A DNA stretch of 64,000 nt from Mycolicibacterium helvum (GCF_010731895.1 NZ_AP022596.1:4836001-4900000), one strand, 5' to 3'; shown: positions 8,772 to 18,042, numbered from the stretch's first letter. The notes: generated from the letters alone by a model not told the origin. Program-made: numbers and translations.

Positions 8772-9794
8772 TCAGGTAGCGCTGCGCTCGTCGGTGCCCA
8801 TCGCGTCGAGCACCGCCACCCGGGTGTCGAGCGTGCCGGTGACCGAACGCTCCGACAGTCCGGTGCGTAACAGATCGCGCAGCGAGTCCTGGTCGTACTC
8901 GGCGGGTGCCGTGGAGTCGATGAACCGCTCGACGACCTCCACGAAGCGGTCGGGGTCGTCGTGGAACGGGAAGTGTCCGGATCGGCCGAAGATCTCCAGC
9001 CGTGAGCCCGGCATGGCGGCGTGGGCCATGCGGGCATGGCTGACCGGGATGACCGCATCCTGGTCACCCCAAATAAGTTGTACGGGAACAGATTCAGTCA
9101 AATAACATCGATCGAGCATGGTCACCACCTGCCCGCGCCAATCCACCACCGAGCGCAACGTGCGGGTGAACGCCGACGACGCGGTCGGCTCAGGCAGATC
9201 GGTCAGGATGCGCAGGGCATCGGGCAGGTCGCGGCCCAGGCCCGTCGAGCCGAAGAGGGTACCCAGTGCCCGCCCCGTGACCTGCAGGGCCGGCAGTACC
9301 AGCGGCAGCCGAAGCAGGGCCAGTGCCTCGCCGCCCAGCGGTAGCGAGGCGGCTCGCAGAGCGATGTTCACGTCTTTGGTCACTCCACCGGCGCCGATCA
9401 GGATCAGCCGCTCGACCAACTGCGGAAACTGGTAGGCGAATTGCATCGCCACACCGCCGCCGAGCGAATGACCGACCACCGTGACCTTGTCGAGGTCGAG
9501 GACGCTGAGCAGATCGCGCATGCCGTTGGCGTACGCGGCCACCGAATAGTCCGCCCGCGGCTTGTCTGACTGGCCGTGCCCCAGCAGGTCCGGGGCGATG
9601 ACGGTGAAACGCTGGGCGAGCTTGCTGTGCACCGAATGCCACGTCGTCGAGTTGTCGCCGATCCCGTGGATCAGCAGCAGCGTCGGACCCGACCCGGCGA
9701 CTCGGAACGCCCGCCGATAACCGTGAATAGTCCGGAAATGCAGCGTGGGCGTCACATCCCGCACGGGCTGCAGATTGGGCTTTCGCTGCGTCAT
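8772..9794 (-). CDS. Alpha/beta hydrolase (Rv2715-like)
   Basis: This 340-residue alpha/beta hydrolase has the oxyanion block LLLIHGIGDNSTTW, nucleophile motif VVGHSLGGGVAMQFA, acid GDQDAVIP and base SGHFPFHDDP, so the catalytic triad is complete. The C-terminal ~60 residues after the His are polar and specific to mycobacterial orthologues. No signal peptide is seen. The ATG at 9794 (MTQRKPNLQP) is chosen because the upstream frame overlaps the next gene. It probably forms a unit with the PAC2 protein at 9829. Substrate unknown, probably a lipid or aromatic ester. Confidence 0.88.
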   Translation of the reverse strand: MTQRKPNLQPVRDVTPTLHFRTIHGYRRAFRVAGSGPTLLLIHGIGDNSTTWHSVHSKLAQRFTVIAPDLLGHGQSDKPRADYSVAAYANGMRDLLSVLDLDKVTVVGHSLGGGVAMQFAYQFPQLVERLILIGAGGVTKDVNIALRAASLPLGGEALALLRLPLVLPALQVTGRALGTLFGSTGLGRDLPDALRILTDLPEPTASSAFTRTLRSVVDWRGQVVTMLDRCYLTESVPVQLIWGDQDAVIPVSHARMAHAAMPGSRLEIFGRSGHFPFHDDPDRFVEVVERFIDSTAPAEYDQDSLRDLLRTGLSERSVTGTLDTRVAVLDAMGTDERSAT

Positions 9795-9828
9795 TGGCAA
9801 CCCCGTCGTTGGTGCGGTGGACCTCGCG

Positions 9829-10803
9829 TTAGGTGTCCCCGTTGTCGGTGAACCCGTCTTTGAAGTCGTCGGCGTGCTGGGCCAGGAAGCGCTCGAATTC
9901 CGCACCCAGTTCGTCACCGCTGGGAAGATCCTCATCGCGTGCCAGGAGCGACCGGTTCTCTTGAGCGGCAACGAAAGCATCGTACTGGCGCTCCAGTGCG
10001 CTCACCACTTGAGACACCTCAGGTGAGGCCTCTACCTGCTCGTCGATCTTGGCGCGGATACCCTCGCCCGCATCGGTCAACGCCCGCAACGGCACCTGCA
10101 GCGAAGTCAGCTTGGCCACCTGCTCCAGCAGCGCTTCGGCAGCCGCCGGGAAGTCGGTCTGGGCCAGATAGTGCGGCACGTGGACGGTGAACCCGACGAC
10201 TTCGTGGCCGTGCTGGGCCATCCGGTATTCCAGCAGGTTGGACACGCTGCCGGGGACCTGTACCTCGCCCACCCAGGGGGTGAACTCGGTGATCAGCTCG
10301 CGGTTATTCGAGTGCGCCGTCAGCGTCACCGGGCGAGTGTGGGGGACTGCCATCGGGATCGTGCCCAGTCCGATGGTCTGGCGCACCCCGAGCCGCTCGG
10401 CCAGCAGCCGCACGGCCGTCACGAACCGCTCCCATTTCAGGTCCGGCTCCAGGCCAGCGAGCAGCAGAAACGGCGTGCCGAGGCTGTCGCGCAGGGCGTA
10501 CAGGTTCAGCTGCGGATCGTCGTAGTCGGTGAAATGGTCGGTCTTGAACGTCATCAGCGGGCGACGGGACCGATAGTCCAGCAGGTCGTCGATCGCGAAT
10601 GAGGCCACGAGCTCCGTGTCGAGCTTGCTCTTCAGGTGTTCGGCGGCCAGGCGAATAGCGTGGCCGGCATCGGAGAACCCTTCGAGAGCATGGATCATCA
10701 CCGGTCCACGCCCGTCAGGGGCGGACAGTTGGGGCGCCGGAAACTCCAGTTCATACATTCCGGTCTGCTCAGGTTGGTACTGCTGTCCTTGCTCGTCAGT
10801 CAT
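9829..10803 (-). CDS. PAC2-family protein (Rv2714-like)
   Basis: A 324-residue protein of the PAC2 (proteasome assembly chaperone 2-like) family. The key block is MIHALEGFSDAGHAIRLAAEHL, with further blocks DFxDYDDPQL, LAGLEPDLKWERF and TIGLGTIPMAVPHTRP. Actinobacterial members are of unknown function; one mycobacterial structure has a PNP-like fold. The C-terminal 60 residues are acidic and helical. I start at the ATG at 10803 (MTDEQGQQ). The 16-base palindrome at 10884-10899 lies 81 bases upstream. Orientation and spacing suggest co-transcription with the hydrolase that follows. Confidence 0.87.
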   Translation of the reverse strand: MTDEQGQQYQPEQTGMYELEFPAPQLSAPDGRGPVMIHALEGFSDAGHAIRLAAEHLKSKLDTELVASFAIDDLLDYRSRRPLMTFKTDHFTDYDDPQLNLYALRDSLGTPFLLLAGLEPDLKWERFVTAVRLLAERLGVRQTIGLGTIPMAVPHTRPVTLTAHSNNRELITEFTPWVGEVQVPGSVSNLLEYRMAQHGHEVVGFTVHVPHYLAQTDFPAAAEALLEQVAKLTSLQVPLRALTDAGEGIRAKIDEQVEASPEVSQVVSALERQYDAFVAAQENRSLLARDEDLPSGDELGAEFERFLAQHADDFKDGFTDNGDT

Positions 10804-10883
10804 CGTCTCCGCCTCCTCGCGGTGCCCGGGCACGGTGTCGTGCCCTTGTACCGTGACAACCAGTGTCTCTTAGATTCGGGCCT

Positions 10884-10899
10884 GCGCTATCGATAGCGC
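10884..10899. promoter_or_regulatory. 16-base perfect palindrome
   Basis: GCGCTATCGATAGCGC reads identically on both strands. It lies in the 177-base gap between the divergent PAC2 gene (start 10803) and the protease gene (start 10981), 81 bases from each start codon. A dimeric regulator site is the simplest reading. I cannot name the regulator. Confidence 0.4.
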
Positions 10900-10980
10900 C
10901 TGTGTTGCCTAACGCAGGGGCTGTGCCCGTCGTTCCCCGATGGCTGTGAACTCGACGGGTCCGCAGCTCCCGCATCAGGC

Positions 10981-11778
10981 ATGATCGTGCAGATGCGGAC
11001 GGTTTCGGCGGCGCTGAACCTGGTGGTGGTCACGGTGCTGGTGGCAGGCTGCCACGCGTCGTCCGAACTGCCGGTCAAGGCTGCCGAGGTCGCCGTCGCG
11101 CGGTCGGTGACCACGAGTGCCCGGCCGGTGACACCCCAGCCAGCGGTGGGGGCGCTGTTCCTTGGCGGCAGCGATTCCCACACGTGCACCGCGTCGGTGG
11201 TCCACTCCACGGCCCAGAATTTGATCCTGACCGCCGCGCACTGCCTGACCGCGGGCGTCCCGGTCACCTTCGTACCGGCGTTCGACGACAAGGCTGCGCC
11301 CGATGACGTGTGGACCGTCGACGCCGTCTACCTCGATCCTCGCTGGCTCGCCTCCCAGGACCCCAAGGCCGACTACGCCTTCGCGCGGGTCAGTCGCGTC
11401 GCGGGCGGGGCTGTCGAATCGGTCGCCGGTCAGGCGCTGACGCTGGGCGTGGCCCCCGGCGATCCCGCGCCGGTGACGGTGGTCGGGTACCCATTGGGCG
11501 TCGGCGGGCCGCCGCTGGGCTGCGACACGGCAGCGGGCATGGACCAGGGCGGGTACCCGTCGTTGCGTTGTGGCGGGCTGGTCGACGGAACCAGCGGTGG
11601 GCCGTGGATCAAGGGCTCGACGGTCGTCGGTGTGATCGGCGGCCGCGACGGTGGCGGCTGCCAGGATGACATCTCCTACTCGCCGCCATTCGACTCAGCG
11701 ACGTCTGATCTGCTGGTGCGCGCCGAGGCGGGCGGTCCGGGAGACGACGCGCCCGTGGCGCTCGACAGCGAGTGCTGA
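10981..11778 (+). CDS. Secreted trypsin-like serine protease, probable lipoprotein
   Basis: A 265-residue chymotrypsin-fold protease with a signal sequence ending in a lipobox (LVAGC), so it is likely lipid-anchored outside the membrane. The triad is His in TAAHC, Asp in KADYAFARV and Ser in GTSGGPW. Further Cys residues around CTAS/AAHC and C...C near the Ser suit disulphides of this fold. Two starts are close, ATG 10981 and ATG 10993; the second gives a more typical short signal peptide, and neither has a clear ribosome site. Natural substrate unknown. Confidence 0.85.
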   Translation: MIVQMRTVSAALNLVVVTVLVAGCHASSELPVKAAEVAVARSVTTSARPVTPQPAVGALFLGGSDSHTCTASVVHSTAQNLILTAAHCLTAGVPVTFVPAFDDKAAPDDVWTVDAVYLDPRWLASQDPKADYAFARVSRVAGGAVESVAGQALTLGVAPGDPAPVTVVGYPLGVGGPPLGCDTAAGMDQGGYPSLRCGGLVDGTSGGPWIKGSTVVGVIGGRDGGGCQDDISYSPPFDSATSDLLVRAEAGGPGDDAPVALDSEC

Positions 11779-11779
11779 G

Positions 11780-13192
11780 CTAGCGGCGGAACTGGTTCAG
11801 GGCCCGCAGCTTGTTCATCACGTCCAGCGCTGCGACCTTGTAGGCCTCTGAGAACGTGGGGTAGTTGAAGACGGCGTCGACGAGGTACTCGATCGTCCCC
11901 CCGCAGCCCATCACCGCCTGGCCGATGTGCACCAGCTCGGTGGCGGCGGTGCCGAAGATGTGGACGCCCAGCACCTTCAGGTCATCGGTGGACACCAGCA
12001 GCTTCAACATGCCGTAGGAGTCACCGGCGATCTGGCCGCGCGCCAGCTCGCGGTAGCGGGACACCCCGACCTCGTAGGGGATCGAATCCTTGGTCAGCTG
12101 CTGCTCGGTGGCGCCGACGTAGGACACCTCAGGGATCGAGTAGATGCCGATCGGCTGCAGCTGGGTCATCCCGGCCGTCGGCTCACCGAAGGCGTGGTAG
12201 GCGGCCAGTCGGCCTTGTTCCATCGAGGTGGCCGCCAGAGCCGGGAAGCCGATGACGTCACCGACGGCGTAGATGTGGTCGACCTTGGTCTGGAACGTCT
12301 TGTCGTCGACATAGATCCGGCCGCGGCTGTCGGCCTCCAGGCCGGCGTTCTCGAGATCGAGGTGGTCGGTCTGGCCCTGCCGGCCGGCCGAGTACATAAC
12401 GGTCTCAGCCGGAATCTGCTTGCCGCTGGCCAGTGTGGTCACCGTGCCGGCCGAACCGACGTCGACGGCGGTCACTTCCTCGCCGAACCGGAAGGTCACC
12501 GCCAGGTCGCGCAGGTGGAAGCGCAGCGCCTCGACGATCTCGGGGTCGCAGAAGTCCAGCATCGTGTCGCGCTTCTCCACGACGGTGACTTTGGTGCCCA
12601 GCGCGGCGAACATCGAGGCGTACTCGATGCCGATGACTCCGGCGCCGACCACCACCATCGAGCTGGGGATGTTCTTCAGGTCGAGAATGCCGTCGGAGTC
12701 CAGCACCCGGTTCTCGTCGAACTCGATCCCGGCCGGCCGCGCCGGTTTGGTGCCGGTCGCGACGACGACATAGCGGCCGCTGATGGTGAAATGTTCGGCC
12801 CTGGTCGGGTCCTCGATCATCAGGGTGTGCTCGTCGAGGAACCGGCCACGGCCCATGTAGAGCTCAACACCGTTGCGCATCAACTGGTTTCGGATCACGT
12901 CGACTTCTTTGCCGATCACGTGCTGGGTGCGGGCGAGCAGATCGGCAGGCGTGATCTTGTCCTTGACCCGGTAGCTGGCTCCGTAGAGTTCGCGCTGGCT
13001 CATACCGGTCAGGTACAGCACTGCCTCGCGCAGCGTCTTGGACGGGATCGTGCCGGTCTGGACGCAGACGCCGCCGATCATGTGGCCCCGCTCGATGACG
13101 GCCACCGACTTGCCCAGCTTGGCCGCGGCGATGGCGGCCTTCTGGCCGCCGGGACCCGAGCCGATGACGACGAGGTCGTATTCCAAACCCAT
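11780..13192 (-). CDS. sthA: Soluble pyridine nucleotide transhydrogenase
   Basis: This 470-residue flavoprotein balances NADH and NADPH in the cytosol. It opens with the FAD Rossmann block [18 protein letters not shown]. Where dithiol reductases have CxxxxxC it reads [12 protein letters not shown], so the redox disulphide is absent, as expected for SthA rather than lipoamide dehydrogenase. A second nucleotide site ([20 protein letters not shown]) and the dimerisation domain follow. The ATG at 13192 is chosen; the upstream frame (to 13306) is not conserved. It is the orthologue position of Rv2713. Confidence 0.94.
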   Translation of the reverse strand: MGLEYDLVVIGSGPGGQKAAIAAAKLGKSVAVIERGHMIGGVCVQTGTIPSKTLREAVLYLTGMSQRELYGASYRVKDKITPADLLARTQHVIGKEVDVIRNQLMRNGVELYMGRGRFLDEHTLMIEDPTRAEHFTISGRYVVVATGTKPARPAGIEFDENRVLDSDGILDLKNIPSSMVVVGAGVIGIEYASMFAALGTKVTVVEKRDTMLDFCDPEIVEALRFHLRDLAVTFRFGEEVTAVDVGSAGTVTTLASGKQIPAETVMYSAGRQGQTDHLDLENAGLEADSRGRIYVDDKTFQTKVDHIYAVGDVIGFPALAATSMEQGRLAAYHAFGEPTAGMTQLQPIGIYSIPEVSYVGATEQQLTKDSIPYEVGVSRYRELARGQIAGDSYGMLKLLVSTDDLKVLGVHIFGTAATELVHIGQAVMGCGGTIEYLVDAVFNYPTFSEAYKVAALDVMNKLRALNQFRR

Positions 13193-13372
13193 GAGGACAA
13201 GGTGTACGCCGGTTTGCCGAATCTTGCATGCCGACGATGTCAATACGACATGAACAATCTGCTCTCTCGCGCATAGTCGCTGATCCCCAGTCTCGACTTC
13301 ATCCACAGGGCCGGGCTCCCGCGTGCGCGGGCGGCGCGATCTCGACGGTGCTGATTGACAGCGTCACTACCC

Positions 13373-14431
13373 ATGACCACACACAAACCTGACTACCGCT
13401 TCACCCGACCCGGCGCGCTGATCGCCGCCCTGCCCGCCGTTCTCGGCTTCGTGCCGGAACAGTCGCTGGTGCTGGTGTCCCTCGAACACGGCGAGATGGG
13501 TGCGGTGATGCGCATCGACCTGCCCAAGGCGCTCGACGGCGATCTCAGCCGCCTGGCCGAGCTTGCGTCCGCTTCGGGGGCAGACACGGCGGTCGCGGTG
13601 ATCGTGGACGCCGAAGGCGCGAGGTGCCCGATGTGCAACCAGGATTATCGCGACCTGTGCGATGAGCTGACGTCGGCGCTGTCGGCCCATGACATGGAGC
13701 TCTACGCGGGCCACGTCGTCGACCGGGTCGAGGCAGGCGGGCGCTGGCACTGCGTTGATGGGTGCGGGGCATTCGGTGCGGTGGACGATCCGATGGCATC
13801 GCCGTTGGCGGCTGCCGCCGTGCTCGACGGGCGCCGGCTCTATCGGCGCAGGGCCGATCTCCAGGCAGTCATCGCGGTGGCCGACGAAAACCGCAGTGCG
13901 GCACTGGTTCCGGTCATCTCCGAACGTGGCGAGACGCGGGAAGCGGACTGGCGCACCGATCCCGACGGCTGCGGCCGGCGGGACGTGGAGGCGGCGATGA
14001 CGCTGGGCGTCCGGGTATGCGATGGTGAGGAGTTGGACGATGCCGAGCTGGCGGCGTTGGCCTGCGCGCTGACCGATGTCGCGGTCCGCGACACGCTGTA
14101 TGCCTTGGCCGTCGGCGCCGACGCCGCGCGGGCGGAGGCATTGTGGGCGCTGCTGGCGCGCACGCTTCCTGAGCCGTGGCGAATCGAAGCGCTTGTGCTG
14201 CTGGCTTTCTCGGCCTATGCGCGCGGTGACGGCCCGCTGGCGGGGCTATCGCTGGAGGCGGCGTTGCGCACCGACCCCGAGCACCGGATGGCCGGCATGC
14301 TCGACACTGCGCTGCAGTCCGGCATGCGACCCGAGCAGATTCGTGAGCTTGCCGGTACGGGGTATCGGCTGGCCAAGCGGCTCGGGGTGCGGCTTCCGCC
14401 GCGCCGGTCGTTCGGCCGTCGCGCCGTCTAG
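13373..14431 (+). CDS. DUF4192 family protein (Rv2712c-like)
   Basis: A 352-residue protein of DUF4192, beginning MTTHKPDYRFTRPGALIAALPAVLGFVPEQSLV. This N-terminal block with PxxLGFxPexSLVLv defines the family. A Cys cluster CPMCNQDYRDLC sits near residue 83, and WHCVDGCGAFG near 123 could bind a metal. The C-terminal half is helical with a repeat-like alanine-rich layout (ALWALLARTLPEPWRIEALVLLAFSAYARGDG). No function is established. TTG at 13355 is an alternative start. It is convergent with ideR, 7 bases apart. Confidence 0.85.
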   Translation: MTTHKPDYRFTRPGALIAALPAVLGFVPEQSLVLVSLEHGEMGAVMRIDLPKALDGDLSRLAELASASGADTAVAVIVDAEGARCPMCNQDYRDLCDELTSALSAHDMELYAGHVVDRVEAGGRWHCVDGCGAFGAVDDPMASPLAAAAVLDGRRLYRRRADLQAVIAVADENRSAALVPVISERGETREADWRTDPDGCGRRDVEAAMTLGVRVCDGEELDDAELAALACALTDVAVRDTLYALAVGADAARAEALWALLARTLPEPWRIEALVLLAFSAYARGDGPLAGLSLEAALRTDPEHRMAGMLDTALQSGMRPEQIRELAGTGYRLAKRLGVRLPPRRSFGRRAV

Positions 14432-14438
14432 TGCCGCA

Positions 14439-15128
14439 CTAGACCTTCTCAACCTTGACGGCGTGGGCCATTTCGTGGGGGAGCTGCACGTTCTCGTGCC
14501 CTGCGATCACGATGGTCACGCTGCCGCTCGGGGTGTTCTCGACCTGCACCCGCGCATTGGGCACCACGCCGGCGTCCTTGAGCATGCCGATCAACTCCAC
14601 GTCACCTTGGACGTGCTCGGTCAGCTGGCGGACCACCACGGCAACAGGGGTGCCGGGCGGGAGCTCGGTGAGCCGCACCAAGTGGGAGTCCTCACGCTGG
14701 TTCATATCCAGGCCCAGCAGGGACAGGCCCGGGATGGGGTTGCCGAACGGGGACACCGTGGGGTCGTCGAGAACCTGCACCAGGCGGCGCTCGACGTCCT
14801 CGCTCATCACGTGCTCCCACTTGCAAGCCTCGGCGTGCACCTCTTCCCACGGGAGTCCGATGACGTCCACGAGCAGGCGCTCGGCCAGCCGGTGCTTGCG
14901 CATCACCGACACGGCCAGTCCGCGGCCCTTGTCGGTGAGCTCGAGGTGTCGGTCGCCGGCCACATGCAACAGGCCGTCGCGCTCCATGCGGGCCACGGTC
15001 TGGCTGACCGTCGGACCGCTCTGCTCCAGCCGCTCGGCAATGCGCGCGCGCAGGGGGATTACGCCCTCTTCTTCGAGGTCGTAGATCGTGCGGAGATACA
15101 TCTCGGTGGTATCGACCAGGTCGTTCAT
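14439..15128 (-). CDS. ideR: IdeR, iron-dependent repressor
   Basis: This 229-residue DtxR-family regulator represses siderophore genes and activates iron storage when Fe2+-bound. The winged helix holds LRARIAERLEQSGPTVSQTVARMERDGLL. The metal-binding and dimer domain carries the family residues Met10, Cys102 region (EACKWEHVMSEDVERRL) and HL/E residues around DRHLELTDKG. A C-terminal SH3-like domain ends LPHEMAHAVKVEKV. The ATG at 15128 (MNDLVDTTEM) is the conserved start. It lies downstream of sigB on the same strand but is separated from it by a strong hairpin. Confidence 0.96.
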   Translation of the reverse strand: MNDLVDTTEMYLRTIYDLEEEGVIPLRARIAERLEQSGPTVSQTVARMERDGLLHVAGDRHLELTDKGRGLAVSVMRKHRLAERLLVDVIGLPWEEVHAEACKWEHVMSEDVERRLVQVLDDPTVSPFGNPIPGLSLLGLDMNQREDSHLVRLTELPPGTPVAVVVRQLTEHVQGDVELIGMLKDAGVVPNARVQVENTPSGSVTIVIAGHENVQLPHEMAHAVKVEKV

Positions 15129-15202
15129 AAGGCACCCTTCTTCGGCCCCGAGTCTACTTGGCGAGCTGGGGAAATGGGTGTGCAACACCATCGCGCCAGA
15201 GC

Positions 15203-15235
15203 AGTGTGCCCGCCGGCATCGCCGACGGGCACACT
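15203..15235 (-). terminator. Terminator hairpin between sigB and ideR
   Basis: AGTGTGCCCG pairs perfectly with CGGGCACACT (10 bp). The 13-base interior contains a second CGGC-ATC-GCCG stem, giving one long nearly continuous hairpin 17 bases past the sigB stop codon. No U-run follows. It should uncouple ideR from sigB transcription. Confidence 0.75.
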
Positions 15236-15251
15236 AAGGGGGTTGCTGAAT

Positions 15252-16211
15252 TTAGCTGGCGTACGACCGCAGCCGGTCAGCCCGATCGCCGTTGCGCAAC
15301 TTGGACATAACCTCGCGCTCGATCTGGCGGACGCGCTCGCGGGACAGGCCGAACAGCTTGCCGATCTGGTCGAGGGTGCGGGGCTGGCCGTCATCGAGGC
15401 CGAACCGCAGCCGGATCACCTGCTGCTCACGCTCATCCAGCGTGGCCAGCACGTGGCGGATGTCGGTGTGCAGAAGCTCGGCGATTACGGCGTTCTCCGC
15501 CGACATGGCCTCGGAGTCCTCGATGAAGTCACCCAGCGGGGCCTCTTCGTCACTGCCGACCGGCATGTCGAGGCTGACCGGGTCGCGGCTGTGGGCCAGC
15601 AGATCGGCGATCTTCTCTTCCGGGATGCCCGACTCTTCGGCCAGTTCCTCGTCAGTGGCCTCGCGGCCGAGGTTCTGATGCATCTCGCGCTTGATGCGAG
15701 CCAGCTTGTTGACCTGCTCCACGAGGTGCACCGGCAGCCGGATGGTGCGGCTCTGGTCGGCCATGCCGCGGGTGATGGCCTGACGGATCCACCAGGTGGC
15801 GTAGGTGGAGAACTTGAATCCCTTGGTGTAGTCGAACTTCTCCATCGCCCGGATCAGGCCCAGGTTGCCCTCCTGGATGAGATCCAGCAGTGGCATGCCC
15901 CGCCCGGTGTAGCGCTTGGCCAGCGACACCACCAGGCGCAGGTTGGCCTCGAGCAGGTGGCTTCGGGCGGCCTGCCCGTCGCGAACCACGGTTGCCAGAT
16001 CACGTTTGCGGTTATCGCTGAGCCGCTTGCGGGTCTGGAGCAGATGTGCCGCGAACAAGCCGGCCTCGATGCGCTTGGCCAGTTCGACCTCATCCTCCGC
16101 GGTGAGCAGGGCGGTCTTACCGATGCCGTTCAGATACACGCGCACCAGGTCGGCGGCTGGACTCTGGGCGTCCAGATCGCTATCAAATCGGCTGGTGGTG
16201 GCATTTGCCAT
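15252..16211 (-). CDS. sigB: RNA polymerase sigma factor SigB
   Basis: A 319-residue primary-like group 2 sigma factor. Region 1.2 begins [28 protein letters not shown]. Region 2 includes [37 protein letters not shown] and [14 protein letters not shown]. Region 4.2 is [20 protein letters not shown]. It lacks the long acidic N-terminus of SigA (19901-21385) but is nearly identical in region 2. SigB serves stress and stationary-phase genes. The ATG at 16211 (MANATTSRF) follows a GATCAGGAGG ribosome site. An ECF-type promoter stands 39-65 bases upstream. Confidence 0.95.
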   Translation of the reverse strand: MANATTSRFDSDLDAQSPAADLVRVYLNGIGKTALLTAEDEVELAKRIEAGLFAAHLLQTRKRLSDNRKRDLATVVRDGQAARSHLLEANLRLVVSLAKRYTGRGMPLLDLIQEGNLGLIRAMEKFDYTKGFKFSTYATWWIRQAITRGMADQSRTIRLPVHLVEQVNKLARIKREMHQNLGREATDEELAEESGIPEEKIADLLAHSRDPVSLDMPVGSDEEAPLGDFIEDSEAMSAENAVIAELLHTDIRHVLATLDEREQQVIRLRFGLDDGQPRTLDQIGKLFGLSRERVRQIEREVMSKLRNGDRADRLRSYAS

Positions 16212-16249
16212 GGTTGGCCTCCTGATCGGCTGCAACTGTCAAACGGTCC

Positions 16250-16276
16250 AACGTTCGACCGGAGCAAAGAGTTCCC
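16250..16276 (-). promoter_or_regulatory. SigE/SigH-type promoter of sigB
   Basis: On the minus strand GGGAACT (16276-16270), a 16-base spacer, then CGTT (16253-16250) match the mycobacterial ECF pattern GGAACY-N15/16-CGTT. In M. tuberculosis sigB is known to be transcribed by ECF sigma factors such as SigE and SigH, which fits. Confidence 0.75.
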
Positions 16277-16359
16277 ATGGGGCCGCCTTCTCACACCCTC
16301 TGACGTGCGGGAATGCCGCGAAGCCCTGAGAATGTCCTGAGAAATGACGACTTAAGCGC

Positions 16360-16755
16360 TCAGCGGGAACTGTGGTCGGTGCCGTCGGCCGAATGCGGTT
16401 GCGCTGCGGAGATCCCGGTGTTGAGCGCGGGAGGTTCGGGGCGCGGGAACAGCTGAGTGCGCCGCGGGGTGTCATTGAACCGGCGCGGCTCCTCGGCACT
16501 GCGCGGCGGGCGATCATTGGCGATCAGCACCGCCATCCACGGCAGCGGCAGCGACACCGCGATGATCGCCAGCGAGATCAGCCCGTTGTGCCATAACCCG
16601 TAGGCCGCGGCCGCCAGGATCAGTGCCGGGATCCGAAAAGACATGATCGTCAAGTACTTTCGCACCCGCCGGCGGTGCTGCTCCTCATAAGCCGGAGCGG
16701 CAGCGGTAATGAGCACGGGTCGACCTTCGTCATCGAACCCCAGCTCACGCTTCAT
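16360..16755 (-). CDS. DUF3099 membrane protein (Rv2709-like)
   Basis: A 131-residue membrane protein. Its N-terminal half carries the DUF3099 pattern VLITAAAPAYEEQHRRRVRKYLTIMSFRIPALILAA, with two membrane helices (about residues 42-58 and 63-83). The C-terminal 45 residues are polar and Pro-rich. I start at the ATG at 16755 (MKRELGFDDEG). Function unknown. It is the neighbour upstream of sigB, on the same strand, 148 bases away. Confidence 0.8.
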   Translation of the reverse strand: MKRELGFDDEGRPVLITAAAPAYEEQHRRRVRKYLTIMSFRIPALILAAAAYGLWHNGLISLAIIAVSLPLPWMAVLIANDRPPRSAEEPRRFNDTPRRTQLFPRPEPPALNTGISAAQPHSADGTDHSSR

Positions 16756-16832
16756 AGCTCCACTGTTCCACATTCTTCGGTCGATATGCAGGTCAGTTTC
16801 ATCCGGCCGTCCGACCGGGCACAATGTCTTCT

Positions 16833-17072
16833 ATGCAGACTCAGACGATCGAGCGCACCGACACCGACGAACGCGTCGACGACGGCACCGACGATGACAC
16901 GCCGAAGGTCTTCCACTACGTCAAGAAGGAAAAGATCGCCGAGAGCGCCGTGATGGGCACCCATGTCGTCGCGCTCTGCGGTGAGGTGTTCCCGGTCACT
17001 CGCGCGGCCAAACCCGGGTCGCCGGTCTGCCCGGATTGCAAGCGCGTCTACGAGAATCTCAAGAAGGGCTGA
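16833..17072 (+). CDS. DUF3039 small zinc-ribbon-like protein (Rv2708c-like)
   Basis: A 79-residue protein, acidic at the N-terminus (TERTDTDERVDDGTDDDTP), with the DUF3039 core FHYVKKEKIAESAVMGTHVVALCGEVFPV. Cys residues in ALCGE and CPDCKR could bind a metal. ATG 16824 gives three more residues. Its last 14 bases overlap the convergent gene on the minus strand. Conserved across Actinobacteria, function unknown. Confidence 0.85.
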   Translation: MQTQTIERTDTDERVDDGTDDDTPKVFHYVKKEKIAESAVMGTHVVALCGEVFPVTRAAKPGSPVCPDCKRVYENLKKG

Positions 17073-18042
17073 CCGGGGCCTTATCCTCGGGCTGCGGGTC
17101 GGGCACGTCTTCGGCGTCCTTGTCGCCCATCGCCTTCGCCTTGTGCCGCAACCACGTCCGCACCCGGTCGGCGTGCGGGGTCGGGGCCGGCCATTCCTCT
17201 TCGATCGCGGCATTGAGTTCGGCGCCGATCATGATCGCGAAGCCGAGAAAGAACGCGAACAGCAGAAACGCGATCGGCGTCGCGAGCGCCCCGTAGGTGT
17301 AGCCGGTGCTGGTGATCCAGGTCAGGTAGAACCGCAGTCCCATGGTGGCGACCACGAACACCGCCGTCGCCAGGACCGCACCCCACACCAGACGATGCGT
17401 CGGCAGCGGCTTGGGTAGCGACACCCGGTACAGGATGGTCACCGCCAGAACGAGGGCTAGCACCAGAGTGGGGTAGTAGCCGTACTGCAGGACGTTGTCC
17501 CAGCTGTCGGGCAGGTATGACGAGATCTTGCGCGGACCGACCGCGACGACGGGCGCCGCGGCGATGACGAACACCAGCATCACCACGTACAGGCCCAACG
17601 CGAAGAACCGCTGCCGCACGGGATGGCGCAGCGGCGTCTGATCGTGGGCTTCCACCACCGAGTCGACGAACGCCGAGATGGCCGACGAGCCGGCCCACAG
17701 GCTGATCACGAAGCCCACCGAGACCACCTCCCCGCGGGCCCCCTGCACGATGTCGCGGACCGTCGGCTCGATGATCTCGTTCACCACGTTCTTCGAGAAG
17801 AAGCTGTCGGCGAAGTTGATCAGCTGGTTCTCGATCGTCGGCAACGTATCGGGCCCGAAGAGCGGCGCGATGTAGGCCAGGCTGCCGAGCACGCCCAGCA
17901 GCAGCGGGGGGAGCGACAGCACCGACCAGAAGCCGGCCTGAGCGGACTCGGAGAAGATCGAGTCGTCCCAGCTCTTGGACAACGTCCGTTTCGAGATTCG
18001 CCAGATGTGATGGCGTGATGGCTTGGCGGGATGGTCAGTCAT
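17059..18042 (-). CDS. YihY/virulence-factor BrkB family membrane protein (Rv2707-like)
   Basis: A 327-residue integral membrane protein of the YihY/UPF0761 family. About six membrane helices are visible, including GFWSVLSLPPLLLGVLGSLAYI, FFALGLYVVMLVFVIAAAPVVAV, LVWGAVLATAVFVVATMGL and IAFLLFAFFLGFAIMIGAELNAAIE. The last carries the family's GAELNA motif. The cytosolic tail is acidic. Once called RNase BN in error; the function is unresolved (possible transporter or envelope protein). Confidence 0.88.
   Translation of the reverse strand: MTDHPAKPSRHHIWRISKRTLSKSWDDSIFSESAQAGFWSVLSLPPLLLGVLGSLAYIAPLFGPDTLPTIENQLINFADSFFSKNVVNEIIEPTVRDIVQGARGEVVSVGFVISLWAGSSAISAFVDSVVEAHDQTPLRHPVRQRFFALGLYVVMLVFVIAAAPVVAVGPRKISSYLPDSWDNVLQYGYYPTLVLALVLAVTILYRVSLPKPLPTHRLVWGAVLATAVFVVATMGLRFYLTWITSTGYTYGALATPIAFLLFAFFLGFAIMIGAELNAAIEEEWPAPTPHADRVRTWLRHKAKAMGDKDAEDVPDPQPEDKAPVSPS

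Noticed and set aside
10926..10959. CCCGTCG ... CGACGGG pairing before the protease gene
   Set aside because: The 20-base loop and position between divergent starts give no clear terminator or operator role.
13237..13251. ATGTC-N5-GACAT inverted repeat upstream of sthA
   Set aside because: A 5-bp arm with no match to a known operator is too short to claim in a 64 kb window.
11927..13276. A 449-codon plus-strand frame opposite sthA
   Set aside because: Antisense shadow; sthA has complete FAD and NAD motifs on the minus strand.
14439..15251. An IdeR box controlling the iron-response genes here
   Set aside because: No sequence resembling the IdeR consensus TTAGGTTAGGCTAACCTAA was found upstream of ideR, sigB or their neighbours.
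14076..16340. A 754-codon open frame on the plus strand over ideR and sigB
   Set aside because: It is the antisense frame of two certain genes in GC-rich DNA; its composition (His, Gln, Gly, Val rich) has no domain, and sigB and ideR on the minus strand are unambiguous.
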